DNA of 29,679 nucleotides from DASYAE01 sp036501535 (GTDB taxonomy: Bacteria; Actinomycetota; Actinomycetes; Streptomycetales; Catenulisporaceae), in assembly GCA_036501535.1 (NCBI GenBank), contig DASYAE010000098.1, forward strand, positions 1 through 29,679, given 5' to 3'. The notes under the pieces are model-generated. The model had not been told where the DNA came from and made no database searches. It saw only the letters and a list, made by a program, of their open reading frames with translations. Both the position numbers and the translations under genes were made by a program. Shown piece by piece: positions 10,281 through 17,686 of this stretch; positions within the stretch are counted from its first letter, which is position 1; each line of letters opens with the position of its first letter.

Positions 10281-12623
10281 TCAGGAACCGGACCGGACCT
10301 GCGGCCGCGCCACCGCGACCGCGACCGTCGGGGGCGGCGCGACCGACTGTGTGGCTGCCTGCGTTGCTGCATGCGTGGCTGCCTGCGTCGCTGCTTGCGC
10401 TGCTGCGGAGGCCGACGCGGACAGGTGCGGCGTATGCGCCGGCGTGCCTACCGGCGCGGTCGCGGCGCGCACCACGATCCGGCGCTTGCCGCCCGCCTTC
10501 GCCTCGTACATGGCCAGATCGGCCTCGCGCATCAGGTCGGCGACGCTCGCGCCGGTCCGCCAGAACGCCACGCCGATCGACGCGCCGACGGTGAACCGGC
10601 CGGCCGGCAGGTTGAACGGCCGGCTGATCGCGCTGTGGAACCGGGCGGCGACCTCTCGCGCCGCCCGCTCGCCGGTGCCGCCCTGCACCAGCGCCGCGAA
10701 CTCGTCCCCGCCGAACCGCGCGACCAGGTCGGCGGACCGGGCCGCGGCGCGCAGCCGGGCCGCGACCCGGGTCAGCAGCAGGTCCCCGACCGCGTGCCCG
10801 CCGGCGTCGTTGACCTGCTTGAACCAGTCGAGGTCGAGGAAGAGCACGGCGATCGGCCGCACCACCGCGGCGGGCTGCGCCAGCGCGTGCTCGAGCCGGT
10901 TCGTGAAGAACGCGCGGTTCGGCAGCCCGGTGAGCGCGTCGTGGTAGGCACTGTGGGCGAGCTTCCGTTGAAGCTCGACCCGATCGCTAACGTCGCGACA
11001 GGTGAACACGAGGCCGCCGCGATGTCGGGTGAGCGTGCACTCGGCGTGCCGCCATCGCTCGGCCGCGGCCGGCGCGGCGCAATCAGACGTCTCCTGCTCC
11101 TGCGCGATCGAGTGTTCGGGCGGCGATTCGGGCGACGCAGCGTCGGCGAAGGCGATCGTTCCGCCGAGAACGGAGCGGATCCTGCACTCGACGCCCGCCG
11201 ACGCGCCGGGCCCGGCAAGGTAGTCGGCGACCGCGCCGCGCAGGTCGTCGCGGTCGTCGGGATGGACGAAGTCGTACAGGAGCCGGCCGACGAGTTCGTC
11301 CGGCCGGTACCCGAACACGTGCTCGACGGCCGGCGAGATATAGCCGAACCGGCCGCGCGGGTCCATCGTCGTGATGACGTCGCTGGAGCCTTGGACCAGC
11401 GAGCGGAAGTGGTCCTCGCGCACGGCGAGCTGCCGGGTCAGCGCCCGGTTCTCCAGCAGCGTCACCGCCTGCCGGGCTACCAGCGCGGCCAGCACGGTGC
11501 CGCCGGCCGCCAGCACCGCGGGGCGCACCTGGTGGTCGCCGGTCAGGCCGTTGGCCATGATCCCGGCCAGGCACACGGCGCCGACCACGTACGGGAACAG
11601 CAGGCCGAGCAGACCGAGCGCCGCGTTCGACGGCCTGGCGAAGGGCTCGCGCGGATGTGCCGCTGGCGCCGGGGGCACGACCAGCGCGTCAACGGCCTGT
11701 TCTACGCTGCGCTCCACGCCGTGTTCCGTGCTGTGTTCCATGCTGCGGTCCCTTTTCGGACGCGACGGCGCGCTCCACACACTCATCCACGGCGCGACCA
11801 CCAGAAGCAGATAGCCGAGGAACCAGCAGGAGTCGAGCAGCCCGCCCGAGGCATACCCCGCGCGCACGGCCGGGATGGTCCAGATCGCGTCCGACACGAC
11901 AATGGTCGTATACGCGGCGAGCAGCGTCGCCATCGAGGCGCCGTCCCGCCGCCCGCCGCCCCGGAACCGCAGCGCGAGCACCAGGCTGACCAGCAGGATG
12001 TCGAAGACGGGATAGGCGAGGCTGAGCGTCACCCGCAGCGGCGACCCCCCGCCGTCCAGGGCCTCGCGCGCCAGCGCCGGACTCCACCCCGCACAGAAGA
12101 TCGCCCCCGCGATCATCGCGCCGTCCAACAACAGCTTGACCCAGCCGACCGAGCCGCCCGGGCCGCGGTGGTGCACCAGCGTGCCCGCCATGGCGAACGG
12201 CGCGAAGAACAGGAAGATCCAGTCGGCGGCGGACGGCGTCGGCGGCTCGTGCTGCAGCACCAGCTCGTACCAGCCCCACACGGCGTTCCCGAGCGCGGCG
12301 GTCAGCGCGGAGGCGGAGAACAGCAGCCAGGCCCCGCGCAGCCGACCGCGCGCGGCGATCGCCCGGACGGCGCACGAGACCGCCGCGGCCGCCGCGGCGC
12401 CGGCCAAGCCGAAGTCGCCCATGAACGCGGCCAGTTCGTTGCGCCCGGGTCCGGCGTGGCCGTGCGGAGAGTGGCGCAACACGCCTTCGGCGATCGTGGA
12501 CGGGTCGTACGGAACGACGCCCCAGCGCAGCAGCGCACCGGTCAAATAGGCCGTGGCGAGGACCGCGACCCCGGCGCAGGACACGATCATGCGTGGAGCA
12601 GGGCGGGTGATCGAGAAGGCCAT
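10281..12623 (-). CDS. Membrane PAS-GGDEF diguanylate cyclase
   Basis: Predicted to make the second messenger c-di-GMP from two GTP. The 780-aa protein has several membrane spans (about 12-32, 70-90, 98-115, 135-150, 165-180, 200-220, 232-250, 262-282 and 335-355). A PAS domain follows at about 402-548 (FRSLVQGSSDVITTMDPRG, FGYRPDELVG), then a GGDEF domain at about 555-720. The active site GGDEF (638-642) is intact, and an inhibitory-site RxxD (RSAD, 629-632) sits five residues before it, so product feedback is likely. Two low-complexity segments made of 12-nt repeats occur, in a membrane linker (about 294-310) and in the Ala/Thr/Gln tail (about 740-760). The start ATG 12623 is my best choice (MAFSITRPAP); its ribosome site is weak, and the open frame extends 109 codons further upstream. 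It may correspond to the streptomycete GGDEF protein beside ilvB. Confidence 0.85.
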   Translation of the reverse strand: MAFSITRPAPRMIVSCAGVAVLATAYLTGALLRWGVVPYDPSTIAEGVLRHSPHGHAGPGRNELAAFMGDFGLAGAAAAAAVSCAVRAIAARGRLRGAWLLFSASALTAALGNAVWGWYELVLQHEPPTPSAADWIFLFFAPFAMAGTLVHHRGPGGSVGWVKLLLDGAMIAGAIFCAGWSPALAREALDGGGSPLRVTLSLAYPVFDILLVSLVLALRFRGGGRRDGASMATLLAAYTTIVVSDAIWTIPAVRAGYASGGLLDSCWFLGYLLLVVAPWMSVWSAPSRPKRDRSMEHSTEHGVERSVEQAVDALVVPPAPAAHPREPFARPSNAALGLLGLLFPYVVGAVCLAGIMANGLTGDHQVRPAVLAAGGTVLAALVARQAVTLLENRALTRQLAVREDHFRSLVQGSSDVITTMDPRGRFGYISPAVEHVFGYRPDELVGRLLYDFVHPDDRDDLRGAVADYLAGPGASAGVECRIRSVLGGTIAFADAASPESPPEHSIAQEQETSDCAAPAAAERWRHAECTLTRHRGGLVFTCRDVSDRVELQRKLAHSAYHDALTGLPNRAFFTNRLEHALAQPAAVVRPIAVLFLDLDWFKQVNDAGGHAVGDLLLTRVAARLRAAARSADLVARFGGDEFAALVQGGTGERAAREVAARFHSAISRPFNLPAGRFTVGASIGVAFWRTGASVADLMREADLAMYEAKAGGKRRIVVRAATAPVGTPAHTPHLSASASAAAQAATQAATHAATQAATQSVAPPPTVAVAVARPQVRSGS
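10348..10407. repeat. Five imperfect 12-nt tandem repeats in the GGDEF gene tail
   Basis: Five units close to TGCGTNGCTGCN run head to tail at 10348-10359, 10360-10371, 10372-10383, 10384-10395 and 10396-10407. Read on the minus strand they encode a four-residue repeat (AATQ, AATH) in the C-terminal tail. The period is a multiple of three, so changes in copy number would keep the frame. Confidence 0.8.
11697..11744. repeat. Four imperfect 12-nt tandem repeats in the GGDEF gene linker
   Basis: Units at 11697-11708, 11709-11720, 11721-11732 and 11733-11744 resemble GTGTTCCGTGCT. They encode a four-residue pattern (STEH, GVER, SVEQ) in the cytoplasmic linker between two membrane spans of the GGDEF protein. 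Confidence 0.7.
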
Positions 12624-12974
12624 CGTCCACTGTCTCTTCTCAGCCGACCCAGCCGCCTCGGACCGGCGCGGCCGCCGCCGCAGGGGCGCGGGGCTGGGGC
12701 CGCGGGCCACGGGTCCGCGCCCGCGGCCGAAGCCGGAACGCGCAGCTTTCACTGTAAGACACGAAACCAGAGCGCTGCGTGACAATTCGCCATACGCGGG
12801 CGCTTTCACCAGTACGAGCACGCCCGCCCAGCACAAAAGGCGCCGTGCGGGTGGGTGGGCAAGTGCCACCTTTCGCCAGACAACCCCGGGGCCTTCGGCG
12901 AAAATCCGAAGAATCGCAGACTCGTCCAAGTCCGACGGTGCGTCAGCCAAGTGGGCGCAGCCCCCTGAAACAGC
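12624..12974. other. Upstream region of the GGDEF gene
   Basis: A gap of about 440 bp separates the GGDEF gene from gatB and should hold the GGDEF promoter. TTGTCA on the minus strand near 12779-12784 and a TACAGT about 20 bases further could be promoter elements, but their spacing is too long to call. A GC hairpin (9-bp arms around 12697-12727) lies in the presumed 5' leader. I see no gene on either strand; the open frames here are GC-driven and extend the shadows of neighbours. Confidence 0.4.
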
Positions 12975-13011
12975 CGGAAGCCGGGTCCGGTGCTCCCGGA
13001 CCCGGCTTCCG
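12975..13011 (-). terminator. Hairpin terminator after gatB
   Basis: A perfect 16-bp stem (12975-12990 with 12996-13011) encloses the loop TGCTC, 52 bases beyond the gatB stop codon. On the minus strand it is followed by GGCTGTTTC, only a weak U-rich run. It is among the strongest hairpins in the window and most likely ends the gatCAB transcript. Confidence 0.75.
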
Positions 13012-13062
13012 TTCGCCTACCTCGAATGGCCCACGGGCCGCTCCTTCGCTCCTTCGAGCGAG

Positions 13063-14562
13063 CTACGACAGCCGTTCGATGACCAGCTGCCGCACTCGCG
13101 CCGCATCCGCCTGCCCACGCGTCGCCTTCATCACGGCACCGATAAGCACGCCGGCCGCAGCGTGGTTGCCACCCCGAATCTTCTCCGCGACCGCGGCATT
13201 GGCAGCGATCGCCTCATCGATCGCGACGAGCAGCGCCGTATCGTCCGACACCACCTTCAGACCGCGCGCCGCGACCACCTCGTCGGGCTCGCCCTCGCCA
13301 GCCAGCACGCCTTCGACGACCTGCCGGGCCAGCTTGTCGGTCAGCTCCCCGGCCGCGGTCAGCTCGACGATCCGGGCCACCTGCGCCGGGGTGACCGGCA
13401 GGTCGCCCAGCTCGGTCCCGCGCTCGTTGGCGGCCCGGGCCAGCTCGCCGGTCCACCACTTGCGGGCCTGGTCGGCCGGCGCGCCGAGGTCGGTCGTGGC
13501 GATGATCAGGTCCAGCGCCCCGGCGTTGATCACGGACTGCATGTCGGTCTCGCTCAGCCCCCACTCGGCCACGAGCCGCCGCCGCCGGACGGAGGGCATC
13601 TCGGGCAGCGTGGTGCCCAGCTTCTCGACCAGCTCGCGCGAGGGCGCGACCGGCACCAGGTCCGGCTCCGGGAAGTAGCGGTAGTCCTCCGCCTCCTCCT
13701 TGCGCCGGCCGGAGGTGGTGCTGCCGTCGTGCTCGTGGAAGTGCCGAGTCTCCTGCACGATCGAGCCGCCGGAGGAGAGCACCGCGGCATGCCGCTGGAT
13801 CTCGAAGCGGGCCGCCCGCTCCACCGACCGCAGTGAGTTCACGTTCTTCGTCTCGGAGCGGGTCCCGAGCTTCGCAACGCCCTTCGGCTTGAGCGAGAGG
13901 TTCACGTCGCAGCGCATCTGCCCGCGCTCCATCCGCGCCTCCGACACGCCCAGTGCGCGAATAAGGTCGCGCAACTCTGACACGTACGCACGAGCGACCA
14001 CCGGCGCGAGGTGTCCGGGTACTTCGATCGGCTTAGTGACGATCTCGATCAGCGGAATGCCGGCCCGGTTGTAATCGACCAGCGAGTAGTCCGCCCCGTG
14101 GATCCGGCCGTCCGCACCGCCCACATGGGTGGACTTGCCGGTGTCCTCCTCCATGTGCGCCCGCTCGATCGCCACCCGGAAGCTCTGCCCCTCCACCTCG
14201 ACGTCCAGATAGCCGTTGTAGGCGATCGGCTCGTCGTACTGCGAGGTCTGGAAGTTCTTCGGCATGTCCGGATAGAAGTAGTTCTTCCGCGCGAACCGGC
14301 ACCACTCGGCGATCTCGCAGTTGAGAGCCAGCCCGATGCGGATCGCGCCCTCCACCGCGACGCCGTTGACCACCGGCAGCGCACCGGGCAGGCCCAGGCA
14401 GGTCGGGCAGACCTGGGTGTTCGGCTCGGCCCCGAACACGGTCGGGCAGGAACAGAACATCTTCGTGTCCGTCCCCAGCTCGACGTGCACCTCGAGACCC
14501 ATCACCGGGTCGTACCGCTGCAGCGCCTCGTCGAAATCGAGCAGGTCGTCGGTCATGCTCAC
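13063..14562 (-). CDS. gatB: Asp-tRNA(Asn)/Glu-tRNA(Gln) amidotransferase subunit B
   Basis: tRNA-binding and kinase-like subunit of GatCAB, 499 aa. It phosphorylates the carboxylate of mischarged Glu-tRNA(Gln) or Asp-tRNA(Asn) and accepts ammonia from GatA. The N-terminal motif GLEVHVEL (22-29) and a four-Cys zinc site (C37, C39, C52, C55) are present, along with the conserved stretches FYPDMPKNFQTSQYD and DYNRAGIPLIEIVT. The C-terminal helical YqeY-like tail contacts tRNA (KIRGGNHAAAGVLIG). The start is GTG 14562 (VSMTDDL), with AAGGAG 12 bases upstream; ATG 14556 is the alternative. It lies 73 nt after the small membrane-protein gene. Confidence 0.97.
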   Translation of the reverse strand: MSMTDDLLDFDEALQRYDPVMGLEVHVELGTDTKMFCSCPTVFGAEPNTQVCPTCLGLPGALPVVNGVAVEGAIRIGLALNCEIAEWCRFARKNYFYPDMPKNFQTSQYDEPIAYNGYLDVEVEGQSFRVAIERAHMEEDTGKSTHVGGADGRIHGADYSLVDYNRAGIPLIEIVTKPIEVPGHLAPVVARAYVSELRDLIRALGVSEARMERGQMRCDVNLSLKPKGVAKLGTRSETKNVNSLRSVERAARFEIQRHAAVLSSGGSIVQETRHFHEHDGSTTSGRRKEEAEDYRYFPEPDLVPVAPSRELVEKLGTTLPEMPSVRRRRLVAEWGLSETDMQSVINAGALDLIIATTDLGAPADQARKWWTGELARAANERGTELGDLPVTPAQVARIVELTAAGELTDKLARQVVEGVLAGEGEPDEVVAARGLKVVSDDTALLVAIDEAIAANAAVAEKIRGGNHAAAGVLIGAVMKATRGQADAARVRQLVIERLS

Positions 14563-14635
14563 GGGTCTCAGCAGCTCCTTCGAGTCGCGGGCCGGGGCGC
14601 GCGGGTTCCGGCGGCCGGGGTCAGGTGGTGCGCCG

Positions 14636-14944
14636 TCACTTGCCGCCGCCCGCGGTCAGCAGCAGCGGCTCGGCAGCCTCCGCGTCCGCTGCCGCCTGCT
14701 CGGCCTTGGCCTGGCGGATCGAGCGGACCGCGATCGCGGCGGTGACCGCGAGGACCGCGGAGCTCAGCAGGCCGTGCGCGAGGGCGAGCCGGTCGCCCTT
14801 GGCCCGCGCGTCCTTGATCGACCGGACGGCGCCGAGGACCGCGCCGGCCTGGCCGCCGAAGAAGATCATCCGGCCCAGCGGTCCGCGCGGGACCTTGACC
14901 GGGGCGCGGTCCTTCTGCTTCTTCTCGTTCTTCTCGCGGCTCAC
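14636..14944 (-). CDS. Small membrane protein between gatA and gatB
   Basis: Hypothetical protein of 102 aa. The GTG at 14944-14942 overlaps the gatA stop codon as GTGA, so it is probably translated by coupling to gatA. The N-terminus is strongly basic (SREKNEKKQKDRAPVK). Two moderately hydrophobic stretches follow (about 25-42 and 58-74, ALAHGLLSSAVLAVTAAIAV), then an Ala/Glu-rich helix (78-92). Length, overlap and coding quality argue that it is real. I do not recognise the family and see no catalytic motif. I recall a similar small gene inside the gat operon of Streptomyces, which would suggest conservation, but I could not check this. Confidence 0.75.
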   Translation of the reverse strand: MSREKNEKKQKDRAPVKVPRGPLGRMIFFGGQAGAVLGAVRSIKDARAKGDRLALAHGLLSSAVLAVTAAIAVRSIRQAKAEQAAADAEAAEPLLLTAGGGK

Positions 14945-16497
14945 AGTGCCGGGACCTCCTCCAGGATCGGGTGCCCCCACCGGTCGAGCAGCGCGGCCTC
15001 GAGCGCCGCGCCGACGTGGTACATGCGGTCGTCCTTCAGTGCCGGGGCGAGGATCTGGAAGCCGACCGGCAGGCCGTCCTCCGGGGCCAGCCCGCACGGC
15101 ACCGACATCGCCGGGTGCCCCGCCAGGTTCGACGGAATCGTGCACAGGTCGGCCAGATACATCGCCATCGGGTCGTCGGCCCGCTCGCCGATCTTGAAGG
15201 CGGTGGTCGGGGTTGTCGGCGCGACGAGGACGTCGGCCTTCGTGTAGGCGGCCTCGAAGTCGCGGATGATCAAGGTGCGCACCTTCTGCGCCTGGCCGTA
15301 GTAGGCGTCGTAGTAGCCGGAGGACAGCGCGTACGTGCCGAGCATGATCCGGCGCTTGACCTCGGGCCCGAAGCCGGCCTCCCGGGTCAGCGCGGTGACC
15401 TCCTCGGCGCTGTGCGTGCCGTCGTCGCCGATCCGCAGGCCGTAGCGCATCGCGTCGAAGCGGGCCAGGTTCGACGAGCACTCGCTCGGCGCGATCAGGT
15501 AGTAGGCGGGCAGCGCGTAGTCGAAGGAGGGCGCGTCGATCTCGACGATCTCGGCGCCGAGCCCGGCGAGCACGTCGACCGCCTCGCGGAAGCGCTGGAG
15601 CACTCCCGGCGCGTAGCCCTCGCCGCCGAACTGCTTGACCACTCCGATGCGCAGGCCCCTGACTCCCTCGGCCGCGCCGCGCCGGGCCGCGTCGACGACG
15701 GCGGGTACGGGCTCGTTGATGGAGGTCGAGTCGAGCGGGTCGTGTCCGGCGATCACCTCATGCAACAGCGCGGCATCGAGCACCGAGCGGGCGCACGGGC
15801 CGCCTTGGTCGAGCGAGGAGGAGAAGGCGACCAGGCCGAAGCGGGACACGCCTCCGTAGGTCGGCTTGACGCCCACCGTCCCGGTCACCGCGCCGGGCTG
15901 GCGGATCGAGCCGCCGGTGTCCGTCCCGATCGCCAGCGCGGCCTCGAAGGCGGCCAGGCTCGCCGCGCTGCCGCCGCCCGAGCCGCCGGGGATCCGCTCG
16001 AGGTCCCACGGGTTGCGGGTCGGGCCGTAGGCGGAGTTCTCGGTGGACGAGCCCATCGCGAACTCGTCCATGTTGGTCTTGCCGAGCACCACGACGCCGG
16101 CCTCGCGCAGCTTGCGGGTCACCGTCGCGTCGTACGGCGGGAGCCAGCCCTCGAGGATCTTCGAGCCGCAGGTGGTCGGCACGCCCCGGGTGGTGAACAC
16201 GTCCTTGAGGGCGAGCGGCACGCCGGCCAGCGGGCCGAGCGGGCGGCCGGCGGCGCGGTCGGCGTCCACGGCGCGGGCCGCGGCGAGCGCCCCGTCCGCG
16301 TCGACGTGCAGGAAGGCGTGGACCTTCTCGTCCACCTTCGCGATCCGGTCGAGGTGGGCGGTCGTCACCTCCACCGCGCTCACCTCGCCGGAGGCGATCA
16401 GCCCGGCCAGGTCCGCGGCGCTCTTGCGCAGCAGGTCGCCCGAGGCGGGCGCCGCGTCAGACTTTGCGGATTTTGCGGATGACGAGTCGGCACCCAT
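14941..16497 (-). CDS. gatA: Asp-tRNA(Asn)/Glu-tRNA(Gln) amidotransferase subunit A
   Basis: Glutamine amidase subunit of GatCAB, 518 aa, of the amidase signature family. The Lys-cisSer-Ser triad is complete: K98 (LALKDVF), S173 (PGGSGGGSAA) and S197 (GTDTGGSIRQPG). It releases ammonia from glutamine and channels it to GatB. Conserved stretches such as GKTNMDEFAMGSSTENSA and RRIMLGTYALSSGYYDAYY are present. The first 20 residues are a Ser/Ala-rich extension. I choose ATG 16497 because GAGGAG lies 8 bases upstream; the in-frame GTG 16506 overlaps the gatC stop but is too close to that site. It is followed by the overlapping small membrane-protein gene. Confidence 0.97.
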   Translation of the reverse strand: MGADSSSAKSAKSDAAPASGDLLRKSAADLAGLIASGEVSAVEVTTAHLDRIAKVDEKVHAFLHVDADGALAAARAVDADRAAGRPLGPLAGVPLALKDVFTTRGVPTTCGSKILEGWLPPYDATVTRKLREAGVVVLGKTNMDEFAMGSSTENSAYGPTRNPWDLERIPGGSGGGSAASLAAFEAALAIGTDTGGSIRQPGAVTGTVGVKPTYGGVSRFGLVAFSSSLDQGGPCARSVLDAALLHEVIAGHDPLDSTSINEPVPAVVDAARRGAAEGVRGLRIGVVKQFGGEGYAPGVLQRFREAVDVLAGLGAEIVEIDAPSFDYALPAYYLIAPSECSSNLARFDAMRYGLRIGDDGTHSAEEVTALTREAGFGPEVKRRIMLGTYALSSGYYDAYYGQAQKVRTLIIRDFEAAYTKADVLVAPTTPTTAFKIGERADDPMAMYLADLCTIPSNLAGHPAMSVPCGLAPEDGLPVGFQILAPALKDDRMYHVGAALEAALLDRWGHPILEEVPAL

Positions 16498-16502
16498 GGC
16501 GC

Positions 16503-16811
16503 TCACTCCTCGCCCAGGATGCGCGGTACCCGGAAGCGGTTGTCCTCCGCGGCCGGCGCCTGCGCCAGCACCTCGGCGCGGTCGAGCACCGGGGTTCCCG
16601 CCGGGCGCACCACGTCCGGACGGTACACGTTGGTCAGCGGCAGCGCGTGCGACGTCGGCGGCACGTCCGCGGTGGGCAGCTCGGAGACCCGGGCGACGGC
16701 GCCGACGATAGCGTCGAGCTGACCGGCGAAGTGGTCGAGTTCGGCGTCGCTGAGTTCCAGGCGGGAGAGCCGCGCAAGATGCGCCACCTCCTCGCGGGTG
16801 ATCGAGGGCAT
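16503..16811 (-). CDS. gatC: Asp-tRNA(Asn)/Glu-tRNA(Gln) amidotransferase subunit C
   Basis: Small stabilising subunit of GatCAB, 102 aa, the usual length. It wraps between GatA and GatB. The N-terminal helix-loop-helix ITREEVAHLARLSRLELSDAEL is diagnostic, and the C-terminal FRVPRILGEE matches the family ending. The start ATG 16811 has AAAGG 6 bases upstream. It is the first gene of gatC-gatA-small ORF-gatB, with only 5 bases between its stop and the gatA ATG. Confidence 0.96.
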   Translation of the reverse strand: MPSITREEVAHLARLSRLELSDAELDHFAGQLDAIVGAVARVSELPTADVPPTSHALPLTNVYRPDVVRPAGTPVLDRAEVLAQAPAAEDNRFRVPRILGEE

Positions 16812-16911
16812 CCGGTGCCTTTCCGACGCAGGGGTGTGGGCGGCGCGCGGCGCGCTCTACTTCCGGGCGCACCGGCCCGGACCTGTTGCGCGACAGTGCC
16901 GCTGACGCCCC

Positions 16912-16917
16912 ATCGTA
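16912..16917 (-). promoter_or_regulatory. Candidate -10 of the gat operon
   Basis: TACGAT on the minus strand fits the TANNNT consensus, about 100 bases upstream of gatC, in the 199-bp gap after the SUKH-type gene. No good -35 is visible at 17-18 bp spacing (GCGGTG). I see nothing else in this gap. Confidence 0.3.
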
Positions 16918-17010
16918 GTCGGCGCGGGACTGCGCACCGCACCCGATTTGTCTCGTCGGCCAACCAACCCTCCCCCGCCCTTCCAGAGACTTCTTGTCGC
17001 TGCGGGACGA

Positions 17011-17628
17011 TCAGACGAAGTCGCGCCAGAAGGGGACTGTGACCTGTGGCGGCCGGCCGGGCGTCGCGAGGTCGGCGTCGGGCCCGCCGAACTCGTGGCG
17101 GATGTAGTCGACCAGGTCGTTCCCGTAGCAGATGATGTCGGTCTGCCACATGGAGAGCACGGGGTGTCCGAAGGTGGCTCGTCCGCCGGGTAGGTAGCGG
17201 TGGCCGAAGACGGGGATCATGCGGGGGGCTGTCTGCAAGTGGCGCTCGGCAGCGGTGCTGGTCTCGGCTTGGTCGTCGGGTCGTGCGCCCCAGCTTTCGT
17301 GCCAGTAGCGGTTGTGTTCGACGTCGAACAGCACGCCCTGAGACGGCCGGCTCAGCCGCTCCCGTAGTTCCTCGGGATCGCCGTCGCGCCAGTCGGGCCA
17401 CGGCAAGGTGTGGGTGTGGATGACGCCGTCCTCTTTCGGGATCGGCGTGTTGAGCGGAAGGCCGGCGGCGAGAAACGCCCGGTGGTCGTCGGCGAACTCG
17501 AAGCCGTACTCCTCCTCGATGCGGGAGAGCTCCGTCTTGCTGAGGCCCGGCCCTATCCGGCAGCGATCGCTGCGGGACAGGTCATGTGCGGCTTGTTCGC
17601 CGAGACGTGCCGCTTCACCTGTGATCAC
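17011..17628 (-). CDS. SMI1/KNR4-like (SUKH superfamily) protein
   Basis: Predicted cytoplasmic protein of 205 aa that looks like the SUKH fold: a helix (LSKTELSRIEEEYGFEF, 29-45), ADDHRAFLAAGLP, WPDW (77-80), GVLFDVEHNRYWHESWG (98-114), and a C-terminal core around VLSMWQTDIICYGNDLVDYI (157-176). SUKH proteins are often immunity proteins against polymorphic toxins, but many actinobacterial copies are orphans; no toxin gene lies nearby here. Codon use is a little looser than in its neighbours (CTA twice, plus ACA, AAA, TCT, CGA, GGA). The start is GTG 17628. It lacks a ribosome site, but TACCGT lies 6 bases upstream, compatible with a leaderless message. It sits between the gat operon and the GGDEF-EAL gene. 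Confidence 0.7.
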   Translation of the reverse strand: MITGEAARLGEQAAHDLSRSDRCRIGPGLSKTELSRIEEEYGFEFADDHRAFLAAGLPLNTPIPKEDGVIHTHTLPWPDWRDGDPEELRERLSRPSQGVLFDVEHNRYWHESWGARPDDQAETSTAAERHLQTAPRMIPVFGHRYLPGGRATFGHPVLSMWQTDIICYGNDLVDYIRHEFGGPDADLATPGRPPQVTVPFWRDFV

Positions 17629-17686
17629 GTGGATACGGTAGCGCCCGACTGGATGGCGCCGGCCTCAGTCCGAGCGCGCGGCGGGA

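Noticed and set aside
12697..12727. GC hairpin in the GGDEF gene leader as a possible c-di-GMP riboswitch
   Set aside because: Only one simple stem is seen. The three-way junction and conserved bases of known c-di-GMP riboswitch classes are not visible.
16504..16506. GTG start for gatA overlapping the gatC stop
   Set aside because: The GAGGAG box would touch this GTG; it is correctly spaced (8 bases) for the ATG at 16497.
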